Counted from the stretch's first letter, positions 56,701-64,000 are shown. The stretch is DNA of 64,000 nt from Pallidibacillus pasinlerensis (GCF_009996845.1 NZ_JAACYS010000003.1:31161-95160), one strand, 5' to 3'. A program made the numbers and translations. Notes: generated by a model from the sequence alone, not told the origin.

Positions 56701-57365
56701 TTACCCAAGAATTAAAAGAACTCGTTTACTATATTAACCAACGAAATGGTTTACGTTTTTCTGATTTCTTTAAGGAATCATTTAACCCTGCAACGATAAA
56801 AGGGTCTAGCAGTGAAGCGAAACAGGCATTACGTCCAGCAATGAAAGAACTATTAGCTTCCATCGGCTTCGATTTAACTCAAGAACTGCGTGCGACAACA
56901 ATTCGAATGGAAAACTTTGTTAATAAGGAATTAGCTAGTTTACGTGATTCTTTAATTTCACAAATTAACAAGATTAATGAGAACTTAACCTTTACTGTAT
57001 TTGAAAATGAAAAAATTGAAACACCCGATTTCGAAAACGAACTGAAAACTTTACCGATGGATTTCTTTACTAAAGAGTTAGGTATGTTTAAAAATACGAA
57101 AACATTTTTCGAAAAAAATGAACGAAAACAAATGGAAGAAGCCATCCAAAAACGTTTAAAAGAACCTATAGCTGATTATTTACAAAAAGGCGAAAACACG
57201 TTACAGCCAGTTATTGATTCAATGTTATCATCTGGTTTTAATCGCCTAGTAAATGACCTACAACAACAATTAGAAGAACAATTTGCTGGTTGGATGTCCG
57301 TTTTAGAAAATAAAATTGATATTGATCTTTTAAAGCAAAACTTACAACAATTAGAAAATATGTAA
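53718..57365 (+). CDS. dynA: Two-headed dynamin-like GTPase DynA
   Basis: A 1215-residue protein with two fused dynamin units, as in B. subtilis DynA (YpbR). First GTPase: P-loop CGHFSAGKSTMIN (about residues 54-66), switch TSPIPTSANLV, VIMDTPGIDSTD (about 147), NMIDKH. Second: FGAFSAGKSSFANALMGEKI (about 641), SPNPTTASINR, LVDTPGADSINARHTG (about 800), VNAVDLANNEEE. Each is followed by long coiled coils; the membrane-binding paddle is in the first half. It tethers and fuses membranes at the septum and protects against phage and membrane damage in B. subtilis. ATG 53718 follows AAAGGGG. Confidence 0.95.
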   Translation: MKQQLVDITKSESINLQKLYQFFTYYEQQQDNIRAEKVKDLLRKELSGEINVVFCGHFSAGKSTMINTLSGENILPTSPIPTSANLVKIKFGTKHYAKFNLQDGRAIYHPAPFDLNKIKDLFKDGEMIHSIEIELPNGNLPKGAVIMDTPGIDSTDQAHKLATESAMHLADAVFYVMDYNHVQAEENFLFTKEMQNFGKDVYLIVNMIDKHQEHEIPMETFKQSVIESFAAWSIYPKGIFYTSLKDFNHPHNNFPQLKEKLVEIFSSVEVNSVDASLNLLMDEHLQKIAEDQEEEIEQLNKIVHSLSDEQRNNLHNEFTEITKEINKLTDIVTTFEKEKDDELETILKNAYLMPAETRELAKQYLESLQKDFKVGFLFAKKKTEEKRKEILQTFQNALRENTNTQIVWHLKTMLLNFMKKYEIIDRSLENKIQTISINISEDMLANSVKQGALVTGQSVLNYTNDVANQVKVFTRRMVDEFFEVMKSHILEASADQLNELESKKEKIERFIQADNRLQELNENYQQVKNHLLHLMEQQEEITDSVREDLQQIFNNENEIVVDFDTFIHTEGITEKDQQPKIERRKKVNKSREVEANQHEKTIMKLIEGAQILKNTPTMEKVAETLVERAKRLKNQQFTVALFGAFSAGKSSFANALMGEKILPVSPNPTTASINRILPADDEHSHETGIVKLKNKQMLLDDLNEALQHFNLKASSLEEAYELAEKTMDGAVEERNQMHLSFLKAFRKGYRNFETQLGDEITVSKKEFQQFVAEEDKSCFVEWINFYYKSPVTDKGITLVDTPGADSINARHTGVSFEYIKNADAIIFVTYYNHAFSKADREFLIQLGRVKDQFALDKMFFIVNAVDLANNEEELEDVLNYIDHQLVQFGIRNANLYPVSSLNALKEKLTGERLESNFPEFEESFYHFITGELKEMAINAAETEWKHAIDRVKVLVESASSDINEKEQKLKQYNEQKQKVQKIIDNISLDVIKEQITQELKELVYYINQRNGLRFSDFFKESFNPATIKGSSSEAKQALRPAMKELLASIGFDLTQELRATTIRMENFVNKELASLRDSLISQINKINENLTFTVFENEKIETPDFENELKTLPMDFFTKELGMFKNTKTFFEKNERKQMEEAIQKRLKEPIADYLQKGENTLQPVIDSMLSSGFNRLVNDLQQQLEEQFAGWMSVLENKIDIDLLKQNLQQLENM

Positions 57366-57510
57366 AAATATTTTACATTTACAGGGATAGAGAATTGGAA
57401 ATAATTAAATTAGTCTTCCTTTAGTTATGTACTTGTTTTTATGATAGAATAGAAAAGCATTTGAAAAAATAATGGAAAACAACCGAGAATACCAACAATG
57501 AGGTGACAAT

Positions 57511-57777
57511 TTGACGAATAATCAATCAAAGCTTTTGTTAGTTGATGGCATGGCGTTATTGTTCCGGGCCTTTTATGCAACAAGTGTTTCGGGACAATTT
57601 ATGTATAATGATGAAGGTATTCCAACAAACGGTGTGAATGGCTTTTTACGACATATGTTTACAGCTGTAAATCACTTTAAACCAACTCATTTAGCCGTTT
57701 GTTGGGATATGGGAAGTAAAACATTTCGCAATGAAATGTATGAAGATTATATACCCAATTTTAGATGGGAATATTAA
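57511..57777 (+). pseudogene. ypcP: 5'-3' exonuclease YpcP, truncated after about 80 codons
   Basis: The first 80 residues match the N-terminus of the YpcP/flap-type exonuclease (KLLLVDGMALLFRAFYATSV, GVNGFLRHMFTAV, WDMGSKTFRNEMYEDY), about a quarter of the family's 290. The sequence then switches to IPNFRWEY and a stop. The acidic catalytic residues of the missing three quarters are absent, so it is inactive. The break at about 57751 marks the edge of an accessory block. The start is TTG 57511 after GAGGTGA. It follows dynA as in B. subtilis. Confidence 0.85.
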
Positions 57778-57905
57778 CAAAATATTAATATCAATAATGT
57801 AATTGAATTATTCCCAAGTTTGCTTGGGATTTATATATCAATATTTGTTTCGAAGATGACTTTTCAACAGTAATATAATGTAGTTTATACACTTCTAATA
57901 TATGA

Positions 57906-57941
57906 ACAACCTCTTTATTCGAAAAGAGGTTGTTTTTTTAA
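57906..57941 (+). terminator. Strong terminator after the ypcP break
   Basis: AACAACCTCTTT (57906-57917) pairs with AAAGAGGTTGTT (57923-57934), then TTTTT. A weaker TCCCAAG/CTTGGGA hairpin is at 57812-57829. The remaining spacer to 58225 shows no gene. Confidence 0.85.
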
Positions 57942-58225
57942 TCAGACAAAATTGTTATGTGCAATATATTTTTTGAATCAGGCTTAAAATTGTATGACCT
58001 TAAATAAATTGATACTAAAGCGAATAAACTATTAGAAGTTTCCTTTGTGTAGGGCGTAGTCATAATACAACTTGCTAAATGGCGCGTTTTCTTCCAACAA
58101 TAAGTATTGTAATAATGGGATTTAAATGATTGGCTGTCATTTTGATAAGAATTAAAATTTTTCCTATGGTAAACATTTTGGGTTAAATTTAATTTATGTA
58201 AAATTATTAAAAGGAGTCCTCTTTT

Positions 58226-59063
58226 ATGATTGATTTAGTTGATTTTTTTCAAAAATTAAATCCAATAATTAAATCCAATAATACAGGCATTTATAGCTAC
58301 ATTATTTACATGGGGAATGACTGCATTAGGTGCATCACTTGTATTTGCAACAAAAACAATAAACAAACGATTATTAGATAGTATGTTAGGATTTGCTGGA
58401 GGTGTGATGATTGCTGCCAGCTTTTGGTCCTTACTTGCTCCAGCTATTGAAATGTCTGAGGACAACTCCATAGGAAATTGGTTTCCAGCAGCATTTGGAT
58501 TTTTATTAGGGGGGATTTTTTTATGGGGAATTGATAAAATTTTACCTCATCTTCATCCCAATACCCCTATTAGCGAAGCGGAAGGAATTTATCCAAAAGA
58601 AAGAAAAAGAAGTACCCTGTTAGTTCTTGCCATTACCCTTCATAATATTCCAGAGGGGTTAGCTGTCGGAATTGCTTTCGGCGCACTTGCAAATGGAGGT
58701 ACTGAAGCAACTTTAGCTAGTGCTTTAACTTTGGCACTAGGAATTGGTATTCAAAATTTTCCAGAAGGCGTTGCTGTTTCCATGCCATTAAGGGGAGAAG
58801 GAATGTCTCGAAGAAAGAGTTTTTTCTATGGACAATTTTCAGGTATGGTTGAACCGATAGCTGCGGTCATTGGTGCATTTGCAGTTGCATTTATTGAACC
58901 ATTATTACCTTATGCATTGAGCTTTGCTGCTGGAGCAATGATATTTGTTGTTATAGAAGAAGTAATTCCAAGCTCACAAGAAAAAGGCAATAAAGATCTC
59001 GCTTCTATGAGTTTAATGGTTGGTTTTGTATTGATGATGATTCTCGATGTGGCATTAGGTTAA
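58226..59063 (+). pseudogene. ZIP-family metal transporter, frameshifted by a 13-bp duplication
   Basis: A divalent metal transporter of the ZIP/GufA type. ATG 58226, after AAAAGGAG, begins MIDLVDFFQKLNP and then runs out of frame. Removing one copy of a 13-bp tandem repeat restores [21 protein letters not shown] and a full 274-residue protein with eight helices. The metal motifs [14 protein letters not shown] and [17 protein letters not shown] are intact downstream, followed by [11 protein letters not shown] and [15 protein letters not shown]. As read, the gene is off unless translation restarts at ATG 58317. The mutation is exactly reversible. Confidence 0.85.
58255..58280 (+). repeat. Perfect 13-bp tandem duplication inside the ZIP gene
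   Basis: ATTAAATCCAATA occurs twice in direct succession (58255-58267 and 58268-58280). The unit length is not a multiple of three and shifts the reading frame by one. One copy gives an in-frame ZIP transporter. Confidence 0.92.
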
Positions 59064-59292
59064 ATTGGTTACTGCATATATCATTTTATAGCTCTTTTCA
59101 AAAAATGATTGAATGCTTAATTACTCAAACTTCACAGACTGATATCGCCAAATAAGCCCTGATATAATTAGGAAAGCCATAATTCAATTGTTTAATTTGA
59201 TTTTTGTATTTTGGTGCGAAGTTTGAGATGTTGATATAAATTTAAATTGATTCCAGCAAATTCTAAAATTAGGAAAAAGGTACTATAATATT

Positions 59293-59322
59293 TGCACAAA
59301 TTCTGCACAAACTATTGATAAT
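59293..59322 (+). promoter_or_regulatory. Direct-repeat operator and -10 upstream of ydhK
   Basis: TGCACAAA occurs at 59293-59300 and 59304-59311 (11-bp period, one helical turn). The core CACAAATTCTGCACA (59295-59309) matches 14 of 15 bases of the site upstream of the histidine kinase. GATAAT (59317-59322) follows after 7 bases as -10. The second repeat takes the place of a -35, typical of an OmpR-type activator site. Confidence 0.6.
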
Positions 59323-59362
59323 TTTGACTTTGACTATAAGTATGTTGGAAAGGGTGATAATA

Positions 59363-59980
59363 ATGAAAAAGCAAAAAGTTGTATTAGGGATATCTTCAAT
59401 GCTATTGATATTCTTATTATCTGCTTGTGCAAACGGCGGTGAACCATCTCAAAACGAAAATGCTGATAATGAAACAGAAACTCAAGAAAACGTAAATAAT
59501 AGTGAAGAAGAATCAGATTCTACGGGAGAAATGGATCATTCAGAGATGAATCACTCAGGTGGAGAAGTTCCCCAAGGTTTAACAGAGGCAGAAAATCCAA
59601 CATATCCTGTTGGTAGTAAAGTGATTCTTCATGCTGATCATATGGCTGGAATGAATGGTGCAGAAGCAACAGTTTCGGGTGCTTTTGATACCACAGTCTA
59701 TTCGGTTACATATACCCCAACAACCGGTGGTGAACCAGTAGAAGATCATAAATGGGTAGTTCACGAAGAAATTGAGAATCCGAGTGAAGAATCATATAAA
59801 CCGGGCGATCAAGTGGTTTTAAATGCTGAACATATGAAAGGAATGGATGGAGCAACTGCAACTATAGATACAGCTAATCAAACTACGGTTTATATGGTGG
59901 ATTACACAGATAAAGAAACAGGGGAAAAGATAACTAATCATATGTGGGTCACGGAAGACGAACTATCGCCTGTAGAATAA
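59363..59980 (+). CDS. ydhK: YdhK family lipoprotein with two DUF1541 domains
   Basis: A 205-residue exported lipoprotein. The signal peptide ends in the lipobox LLSAC (Cys near residue 21), followed by a Glu/Asn-rich linker with MDHSEMNHS. Two DUF1541 repeats follow: YPVGSKVILHADHMAGMNGA to HKWVVHEEI, and YKPGDQVVLNAEHMKGMDGA to NHMWVTEDEL. The His/Met-rich motifs fit metal binding, and the family is often found with copper genes on mobile DNA (known association; not shown here). ATG 59363 follows AAAGGGTGA. It lies downstream of the operator shared with the kinase operon. Confidence 0.88.
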   Translation: MKKQKVVLGISSMLLIFLLSACANGGEPSQNENADNETETQENVNNSEEESDSTGEMDHSEMNHSGGEVPQGLTEAENPTYPVGSKVILHADHMAGMNGAEATVSGAFDTTVYSVTYTPTTGGEPVEDHKWVVHEEIENPSEESYKPGDQVVLNAEHMKGMDGATATIDTANQTTVYMVDYTDKETGEKITNHMWVTEDELSPVE

Positions 59981-60001
59981 ATAAAATTTCGAGTTATTTA
60001 T

Positions 60002-60037
60002 AAAGGGGATTGACAAAAGGTCAATCCCCTTTATATA
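60002..60037. terminator. Bidirectional terminator between ydhK and the response regulator
   Basis: AAAGGGGATTGAC (60002-60014) pairs perfectly with GTCAATCCCCTTT (60020-60032), followed by ATATATG; serves convergent genes. Confidence 0.82.
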
Positions 60038-60067
60038 TGTGTTTTTCTTATAATACCTATAACTTAT

Positions 60068-60745
60068 TTATTCATGACTATTCCACTTATACCCAACACC
60101 CCAAACCGTTTGTAAATATTTTTCTGCTGGAAAACCTACTTTTCTCAATTTTTTACGTAGATTTCTGATGTGAGAATCAATCGTTCGATCTTCAGTCGAT
60201 ACCTCATACCCCCAAATGGAAGTGATTAAATGCTCTCTTGTAAATACTATATTTTGATTAGTAAGAAATAGAGTAATTAGTCCAAACTCTTTTGGAGTTA
60301 AGTTTATATTTATTCCTTTAAATTGTAGCTGGAACGCATCTTGGTCTAAACTAAGTCCATTAAACTGGATTACTCCATGATTATTTTTCTGTCTGCGTAA
60401 TACAGCTTCAATTCTTGCAACAAGCTCTTCTTCATCAAATGGTTTTGAAATGTAATCATCTGCACCGCCTTTTAAACCCTTTACTATATCTTCCTTCGCA
60501 TCTCTTGCAGTAAGCATTATGATTGGTGTATCCCAATGTTTTCTTATTTTTTTACAGGTTTCCCAACCGTCCATTTCAGGCATCATAATATCCAATAAAA
60601 TTAAGTCAACATTATTTTCTTCCAAGTATTTGATTCCTTTTAATCCTGAATCAACTTTTATACATCGATAGCCTAAAGGCGATAAATATAGACTCAATAA
60701 ATCAAGCATGACTGGTTCATCATCGATTATCAAAATCGTTTTCAT
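60068..60745 (-). CDS. OmpR-family response regulator
   Basis: A 225-residue response regulator. The receiver has IIDDEP (acidic pocket), the phosphorylation site Asp52 in LILLDIMMPEMDGW, MLTARD and the switch lysine in YISKPF. The DNA-binding winged helix has LTPKEFGLITLFLTN, EHLITSIWGYEV and TIDSHIRNLRKKL, ending GVGYKW. The ATG at 60745 is about 10 bases after AAGGAG; an ATG at 60754 overlaps the kinase stop (ATGA). It is second in the operon, after the kinase. It is the likely reader of the CACAAATTCT direct repeats. Confidence 0.93.
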   Translation of the reverse strand: MKTILIIDDEPVMLDLLSLYLSPLGYRCIKVDSGLKGIKYLEENNVDLILLDIMMPEMDGWETCKKIRKHWDTPIIMLTARDAKEDIVKGLKGGADDYISKPFDEEELVARIEAVLRRQKNNHGVIQFNGLSLDQDAFQLQFKGININLTPKEFGLITLFLTNQNIVFTREHLITSIWGYEVSTEDRTIDSHIRNLRKKLRKVGFPAEKYLQTVWGVGYKWNSHE

Positions 60746-60750
60746 GATTA

Positions 60751-62122
60751 TCATTCTCCTTGGAAAACAAGTTCAAATTCTGTTCCAACGTTTTCTTTAC
60801 TTTTAACAAAAATATCAGCATGATGAGCATGTACTAGTTCTTTTACTATAGCAAGCCCAAGCCCTGAACCGCCTAGAGACCTTGTTCGTGATTTATCAAC
60901 ACGGTAAAACCGGTTGAAAATATAGGGGAGATCTTTTTTAGGAATTCCTTTTCCATTATCCTTTATTAAAATATGAATCTTATTTTTCTCTCTCCATGCC
61001 TTTAACTCAAGTTCAGCACCTACATGGGAGTATTTCATAGCGTTATCTAGAAGATTTACAAGAATTTGTTCTAGCATTAAAGGATCAGCTTTAAAGAATA
61101 AATTGTTTTGACATGAGACATTAAATTTAATATTTCTATCTTTGAAAGCATGTTCAAGTTTTAGTTCTATTCTTTGAAGGAAAGAATTTAATTCAATCGT
61201 TTCTTTATGAATAGCAAAAGAATTCTTGTCAATCTTAGCCAAATCAAACAGTTTTTTTTATTAATTCATTTAAATGATTGGTTTCATCTACAATCGTTGA
61301 TAAGTATTTTATTCTTTCTTCTTCTGTTACATTACGCTTTCGCAAGATATCAGCATACCCTTTTATATAGGTGATTGGGGTTCGAAGTTCATGTGAGATA
61401 CTTGCTAAAAATTCATTGCGTTCTTTCTTTAAGTAGTTTAAATCTATTGCTAATTTTTGAATGGAATGGGCTAATTCTCCGAGTTCGTCATTAGAATTTA
61501 CAGGTAGTGTTACAGTAAAATCCCCTTTACTAATTTGGTGAGTAGCTTCTTTCATTTTGATTAATGGTTTTATAATTCCTCTTGACAAAAATATGATAAT
61601 AATAATTGTTAAGATTACAGAAATCCATCCAGTAAGTATAAAATGTTCATTTAATTTTTGAATGAGTGAATGAATAGATGTCGTGTTTTGAAACATATAA
61701 ACAAATCCTGAAATTTCATTTTTATTAATGATAGGGCTGATTGTAACAATATATGGTTCTTTTTCCCAATTATCTTCTATGACTTTTCCTTCTTTTGGGA
61801 TATTAGAATTAGAATGTTCACTTAAATATTTTTCAAATAATTGGAGTTGATCAGAAGAACCAAGTACATTTCCTTGTTTATTGGTAACGACAATGTCAGT
61901 TTTTGATTCAGATTCCATTAATACTACATGAGAAAGAGTTTCGTTATCAAAGCTTTTGGCTAACACGGAACTATGAGAATTCCCTCTTGCTAAGAGTGAA
62001 CTTAGTTCTTCGTTTACTCTAGATTCGACTATTCCTTCATGTAGAAAGAAAAACATAAGTGTACTTAATCCAAAAAAGATTATAAAAAACATAATACCCA
62101 ATTTTACAGAAAGTTTTTTCAT
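60751..62122 (-). pseudogene. Sensor histidine kinase, frameshifted in an A8 run
   Basis: From ATG 62122 (after AGGTG): a transmembrane helix (LGIMFFIIFFGLSTLMFFFL), an outer sensor of about 130 residues, a second helix, HAMP, and the HisKA box FLASISHELRTPITYIKGYADIL with the phospho-His. Reading stops after ELIKKTV at 61244. In the next frame LFDLAKIDKNSF continues into the ATPase domain with LVNLLDNAMKYS (N box), DNGKGIP (G1) and GSGLGLAIVKEL (G2). Seven instead of eight A (61252-61259 as T) gives one 456-residue kinase. It may be mutation, phase variation or a sequencing error. Confidence 0.85.
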
Positions 62123-62155
62123 TTTTTCACCTAATTTTAACTGGAGATATCTATA

Positions 62156-62188
62156 ATTATACAAAAAAATGTGGAGAATTTGTGGAGA
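62156..62188 (-). promoter_or_regulatory. Direct-repeat operator and -10 upstream of the kinase operon
   Basis: On the reverse strand TTCTCCACA occurs twice with an 11-bp period (62170-62188). The core CACAAATTCTCCACA (62170-62184) matches the ydhK site in 14 of 15 bases. TATAAT (62156-62161) follows after 8 bases, against 7 at ydhK. This implies autoregulation of the two-component system together with ydhK. Confidence 0.6.
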
Positions 62189-62312
62189 AGGGAAATCTAG
62201 TGGTGCTTTCTTTTACCTTTTATATTCAAATTTTAATAACCCTCTCTGTTAGGATAGATGTCGTACGATACTTTAGTGTATAGTTAAGTAACTAACACGG
62301 AGGTTGATCGAT

Positions 62313-62826
62313 ATGACAAGGAAACATGGAGTACGATATACGAAAGAACAAAAAGAGGCCGTGGTCAAGCGCATAAATGCCTCCAAATAATGAATCTGTA
62401 TCACAAATTGCAGAAGAAATGGGCATCTCAGATGCGTCATTGTACAAGTGGCGTAAAGAAGCCCGTGAGGCTGGTGGGATAGCACCTGGCAATGGACGCA
62501 CAAGCGACAAATGGAATAGTGAAGACAAGTTTTTAGTTGTGATGGAGACATTTTCAATGAACGAATTGGAACTGGCCGAGTATTGTCGTAAAAAAGGGCT
62601 CTATCGAGAACAAATTGATGCATGGAAACGTGTTTGCCTCCAGGCAAACGGTCAGGCGTTTGATCAAGCTAAACAGATAAATGGAGCATTGAAGGAAGAA
62701 CAAAAGCGTGCCAAGCAATTAGAAAAGGAACTCCAAAAGAAGGAAAAGGCACTGGCTGAAGCTGCGGCATTATTACTTTTGCGAAAAAAGGCCCAAGCGA
62801 TTTGGGGGGACCCCGAGGAAGAATGA
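62313..62826 (+). pseudogene. IS3 transposase orfA, frameshifted near its start
   Basis: ATG 62313 after ACGGAGG encodes MTRKHGVRYTKEQKEAVVKRI and stops after 25 codons. One base later the frame continues MPPNNESVSQIAEEMGISDASLYKWRKEAREAGG (helix-turn-helix), then DKFLVVMETFSMNELELAEYCRKKGLY and a leucine-zipper-like KRAKQLEKELQKKEKALAEAAALL. In intact relatives VKRMMPPNNE is continuous, so GCATAAATGCC carries one extra base near 62374. Its 3' end overlaps orfB. Confidence 0.82.
62784..62790 (+). other. Probable -1 programmed frameshift site between orfA and orfB
   Basis: AAAAAAG (62784-62790) is in the A-AAA-AAG phase relative to orfA, the standard slip site of IS3 elements. The -1 frame from here is open into orfB, which would yield the OrfAB fusion transposase. 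Confidence 0.6.
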
Positions 62827-63881
62827 TCAGCCCGTCAGATCGCGCATTAGCAGTTGAACTCATCCAGGAAGCCAATCGAAATGGTGCGCGATTGGAGAAG
62901 GCTTGTGAGGAGCTTCATATCAGTGTTCGTACGTATCAACGCTGGGTGGAAGATGGAGATGTAAAAGTTGATCAGCGTCCACTAGCGAAAAGACCCGTCC
63001 CTAAAAATAAGTTATCGGAGGAAGAAAAAACGGAAATATTAAGGGTTGTTAAACAGGAAGAATACGTTGATTTACCACCGACACAAATAGTTCCAAAACT
63101 CGCAGACAACGGAACTTATATTGCATCTGAATCTACATTTTATCGAGTATTACGTGAGGAAAAAATGCAACATCATCGTGGACGTAGCCAAAAACCAGAG
63201 AAAAGAATTCCAGAAAGTCACTTAGCGACATCGCCAAATAAAGTGTGGACATGGGATATTACATGGCTACCTGGACCTGTGAAGGGATTATATTATCGAC
63301 TCTACTTAATTATTGATCTATTTAGTAGAAAAGCAGTTGGCTGGGAAGTTTGGGAAACAGAAGAGGCTAAACACGCTGAAACGCTTGTGAAGAAAGCAGT
63401 TATCAATGAAAAAATTAAAGGTGCACCACTTGTATTGCATTCAGATAATGGTAGCCCGATGAAAGCTGAGACTTTTCTAAGTTTACTAGAGAAGTTGTGC
63501 ATCCAAAGCTCTTTTTCAAGACCACGTGTAAGTAATGATAATCCATATTCAGAAGCGATGTTTCGAACACTCAAATATCGACCGGATTACCCACACAAAG
63601 GCTTTGCGTCACTTGTAGAGGCAAGGGAATGGGCACAGCAATTTATTTATTGGTATAACGAAATTCACCTGCATAGTGGGTTGAAATTTGTGACACCATC
63701 ACAGTGTCATGCAGGAGAACACATAGCTATATTGGAAAAGCGACAAGAAGTATACGAAACTGCAAAGGCTAAACACCCAGAACGTTGGGCAAGGAGTACA
63801 AGGAACTGGAAACCAATTAAAAAGGTGGCACTCAATCCAATGCGAGATGAAGGAAAAAATAAGGAATCAAGGAAATCGTGA
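62823..63881 (+). CDS. IS3 transposase orfB (DDE integrase)
   Basis: A 352-residue protein from ATG 62823, which overlaps the orfA stop (ATGA). It has an N-terminal HTH_21 region (RLEKACEELHISVRTYQRW, then a zinc-free winged segment) and the rve integrase core. The catalytic triad is visible: Asp in WTWDITWLPG, Asp in LHSDNGSPM, and Glu in NPYSEAMFRTLKYR. The C-terminus HLHSGLKFVTPSQCHAG is typical. The frame is complete. In the family it is mostly made as an OrfAB fusion. Confidence 0.92.
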   Translation: MISPSDRALAVELIQEANRNGARLEKACEELHISVRTYQRWVEDGDVKVDQRPLAKRPVPKNKLSEEEKTEILRVVKQEEYVDLPPTQIVPKLADNGTYIASESTFYRVLREEKMQHHRGRSQKPEKRIPESHLATSPNKVWTWDITWLPGPVKGLYYRLYLIIDLFSRKAVGWEVWETEEAKHAETLVKKAVINEKIKGAPLVLHSDNGSPMKAETFLSLLEKLCIQSSFSRPRVSNDNPYSEAMFRTLKYRPDYPHKGFASLVEAREWAQQFIYWYNEIHLHSGLKFVTPSQCHAGEHIAILEKRQEVYETAKAKHPERWARSTRNWKPIKKVALNPMRDEGKNKESRKS

Positions 63882-63896
63882 TCTTCTTTATTACCC

Positions 63897-63967
63897 TGTT
63901 GATTTTAGTTGAAAGAATGCTTTTCCTTTCGACTAAAATCAACAGGCCAGCAAGCGAAGCGCGGTAG
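63897..63967. repeat. Palindrome plus conserved tail (copy 2)
   Basis: CTGTTGATTTTAGTTGAAAG (63897-63916) pairs with CTTTCGACTAAAATCAACAG (63926-63945), one G-U. The tail AGCAAGCGAAGCGCGGTAG (63949-63967) follows, matching the tail at 48752-48771 except for one G. The stem sequences of the two copies are unrelated. Confidence 0.7.
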
Positions 63968-64000
63968 CTTGATTGAACTTGAGATTTGAGGAATCTTTTA

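Larger units (their letters stand above)
62313..63881 (+). mobile_element. IS3-family insertion sequence
   Basis: Two consecutive overlapping transposase frames (orfA with helix-turn-helix, orfB with DDE integrase core) define an IS3-family element. Terminal inverted repeats could not be identified with certainty; the left end lies between about 62240 and 62312, the right end after 63881, probably near the palindrome at 63897. The element is inserted just upstream of the kinase promoter region. orfA has an extra base, so this copy may be inactive. Confidence 0.8.

Noticed and set aside
1..64000. CRISPR arrays, tRNA or rRNA genes, complete prophage
   Set aside because: No regularly spaced repeats, no tRNA-like cloverleaf or rRNA sequence, and no phage structural genes were seen.

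Overview
The window is AT-rich chromosomal DNA from an endospore-forming member of the Bacillaceae. Gene order from 1 to about 48 kb follows the Bacillus subtilis aroB-qcr-dapB-pan-dnaD-ponA-cotD-rnpB-ypwA segment. Sporulation genes (ypjB, sspM, cotD, yppG), a menaquinol:cytochrome c reductase, bacillithiol synthesis (bshA) and a type B RNase P RNA all fit this. The species cannot be named from the window alone. No rRNA, tRNA or CRISPR array was found.

Core, left part (1-24.8 kb, mostly + strand): the 3' part of aroB and aroA of the shikimate pathway, followed by a decayed stretch; ypiA, reoY and ypiF; qcrABC (respiratory bc complex); ypjA, ypjB and a YugP-type peptidase; a YitT-type membrane protein on the - strand; then a MazG-like gene, dapB, mgsA, bshA, cca and birA; panBCD behind a structured leader with a long terminator; a DinG-like protein whose helicase motifs are degenerate; ypmB, aspB and asnS. 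An ECF sigma/anti-sigma pair, divergent from a NEW3-domain protein and a two-gene ABC-2 exporter (24.9-29.5 kb), lies between asnS and dnaD.

Core, middle part (29.7-48.3 kb): dnaD, nth and ypoC; recU-ponA on the - strand; a frameshifted yppC; the tiny spore gene sspM; a yppD-position gene, yppE and yppG; an Hsp20; the DNA-repair pair mrfA/mrfB; cotD; gpsB; rnpB; rlmL; an M32 carboxypeptidase; and an EAL-HDOD protein.

Accessory part (48.5-64 kb): an ISLre2 transposase gene is split by about 2.7 kb of foreign DNA. That DNA carries the C-terminal end of a rolling-circle plasmid Rep, a DUF4901-like gene bracketed by a 12-bp direct repeat with an attC-like palindrome, a membrane protein/XRE regulator pair, and an origin-like cruciform. 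After a short core stretch (a zinc-ribbon peptide and dynA), ypcP is cut off after about 80 codons and a metal-related block follows. This block holds a ZIP transporter broken by a 13-bp tandem duplication, a YdhK (DUF1541) lipoprotein, a histidine kinase broken in an A8 run, its response regulator, and an IS3-family element. A nearly identical 15-bp direct-repeat operator lies at matching distance from a -10 box upstream of both the lipoprotein and the kinase operon. This links them as one likely regulon.

The most interesting signals are that shared operator, the reversible-looking frameshifts in the same block, the cassette-like unit inside the split ISLre2, two palindromes with different stems but the same 3' tail, and the DinG homologue that keeps its exonuclease but has lost the Walker A motif.
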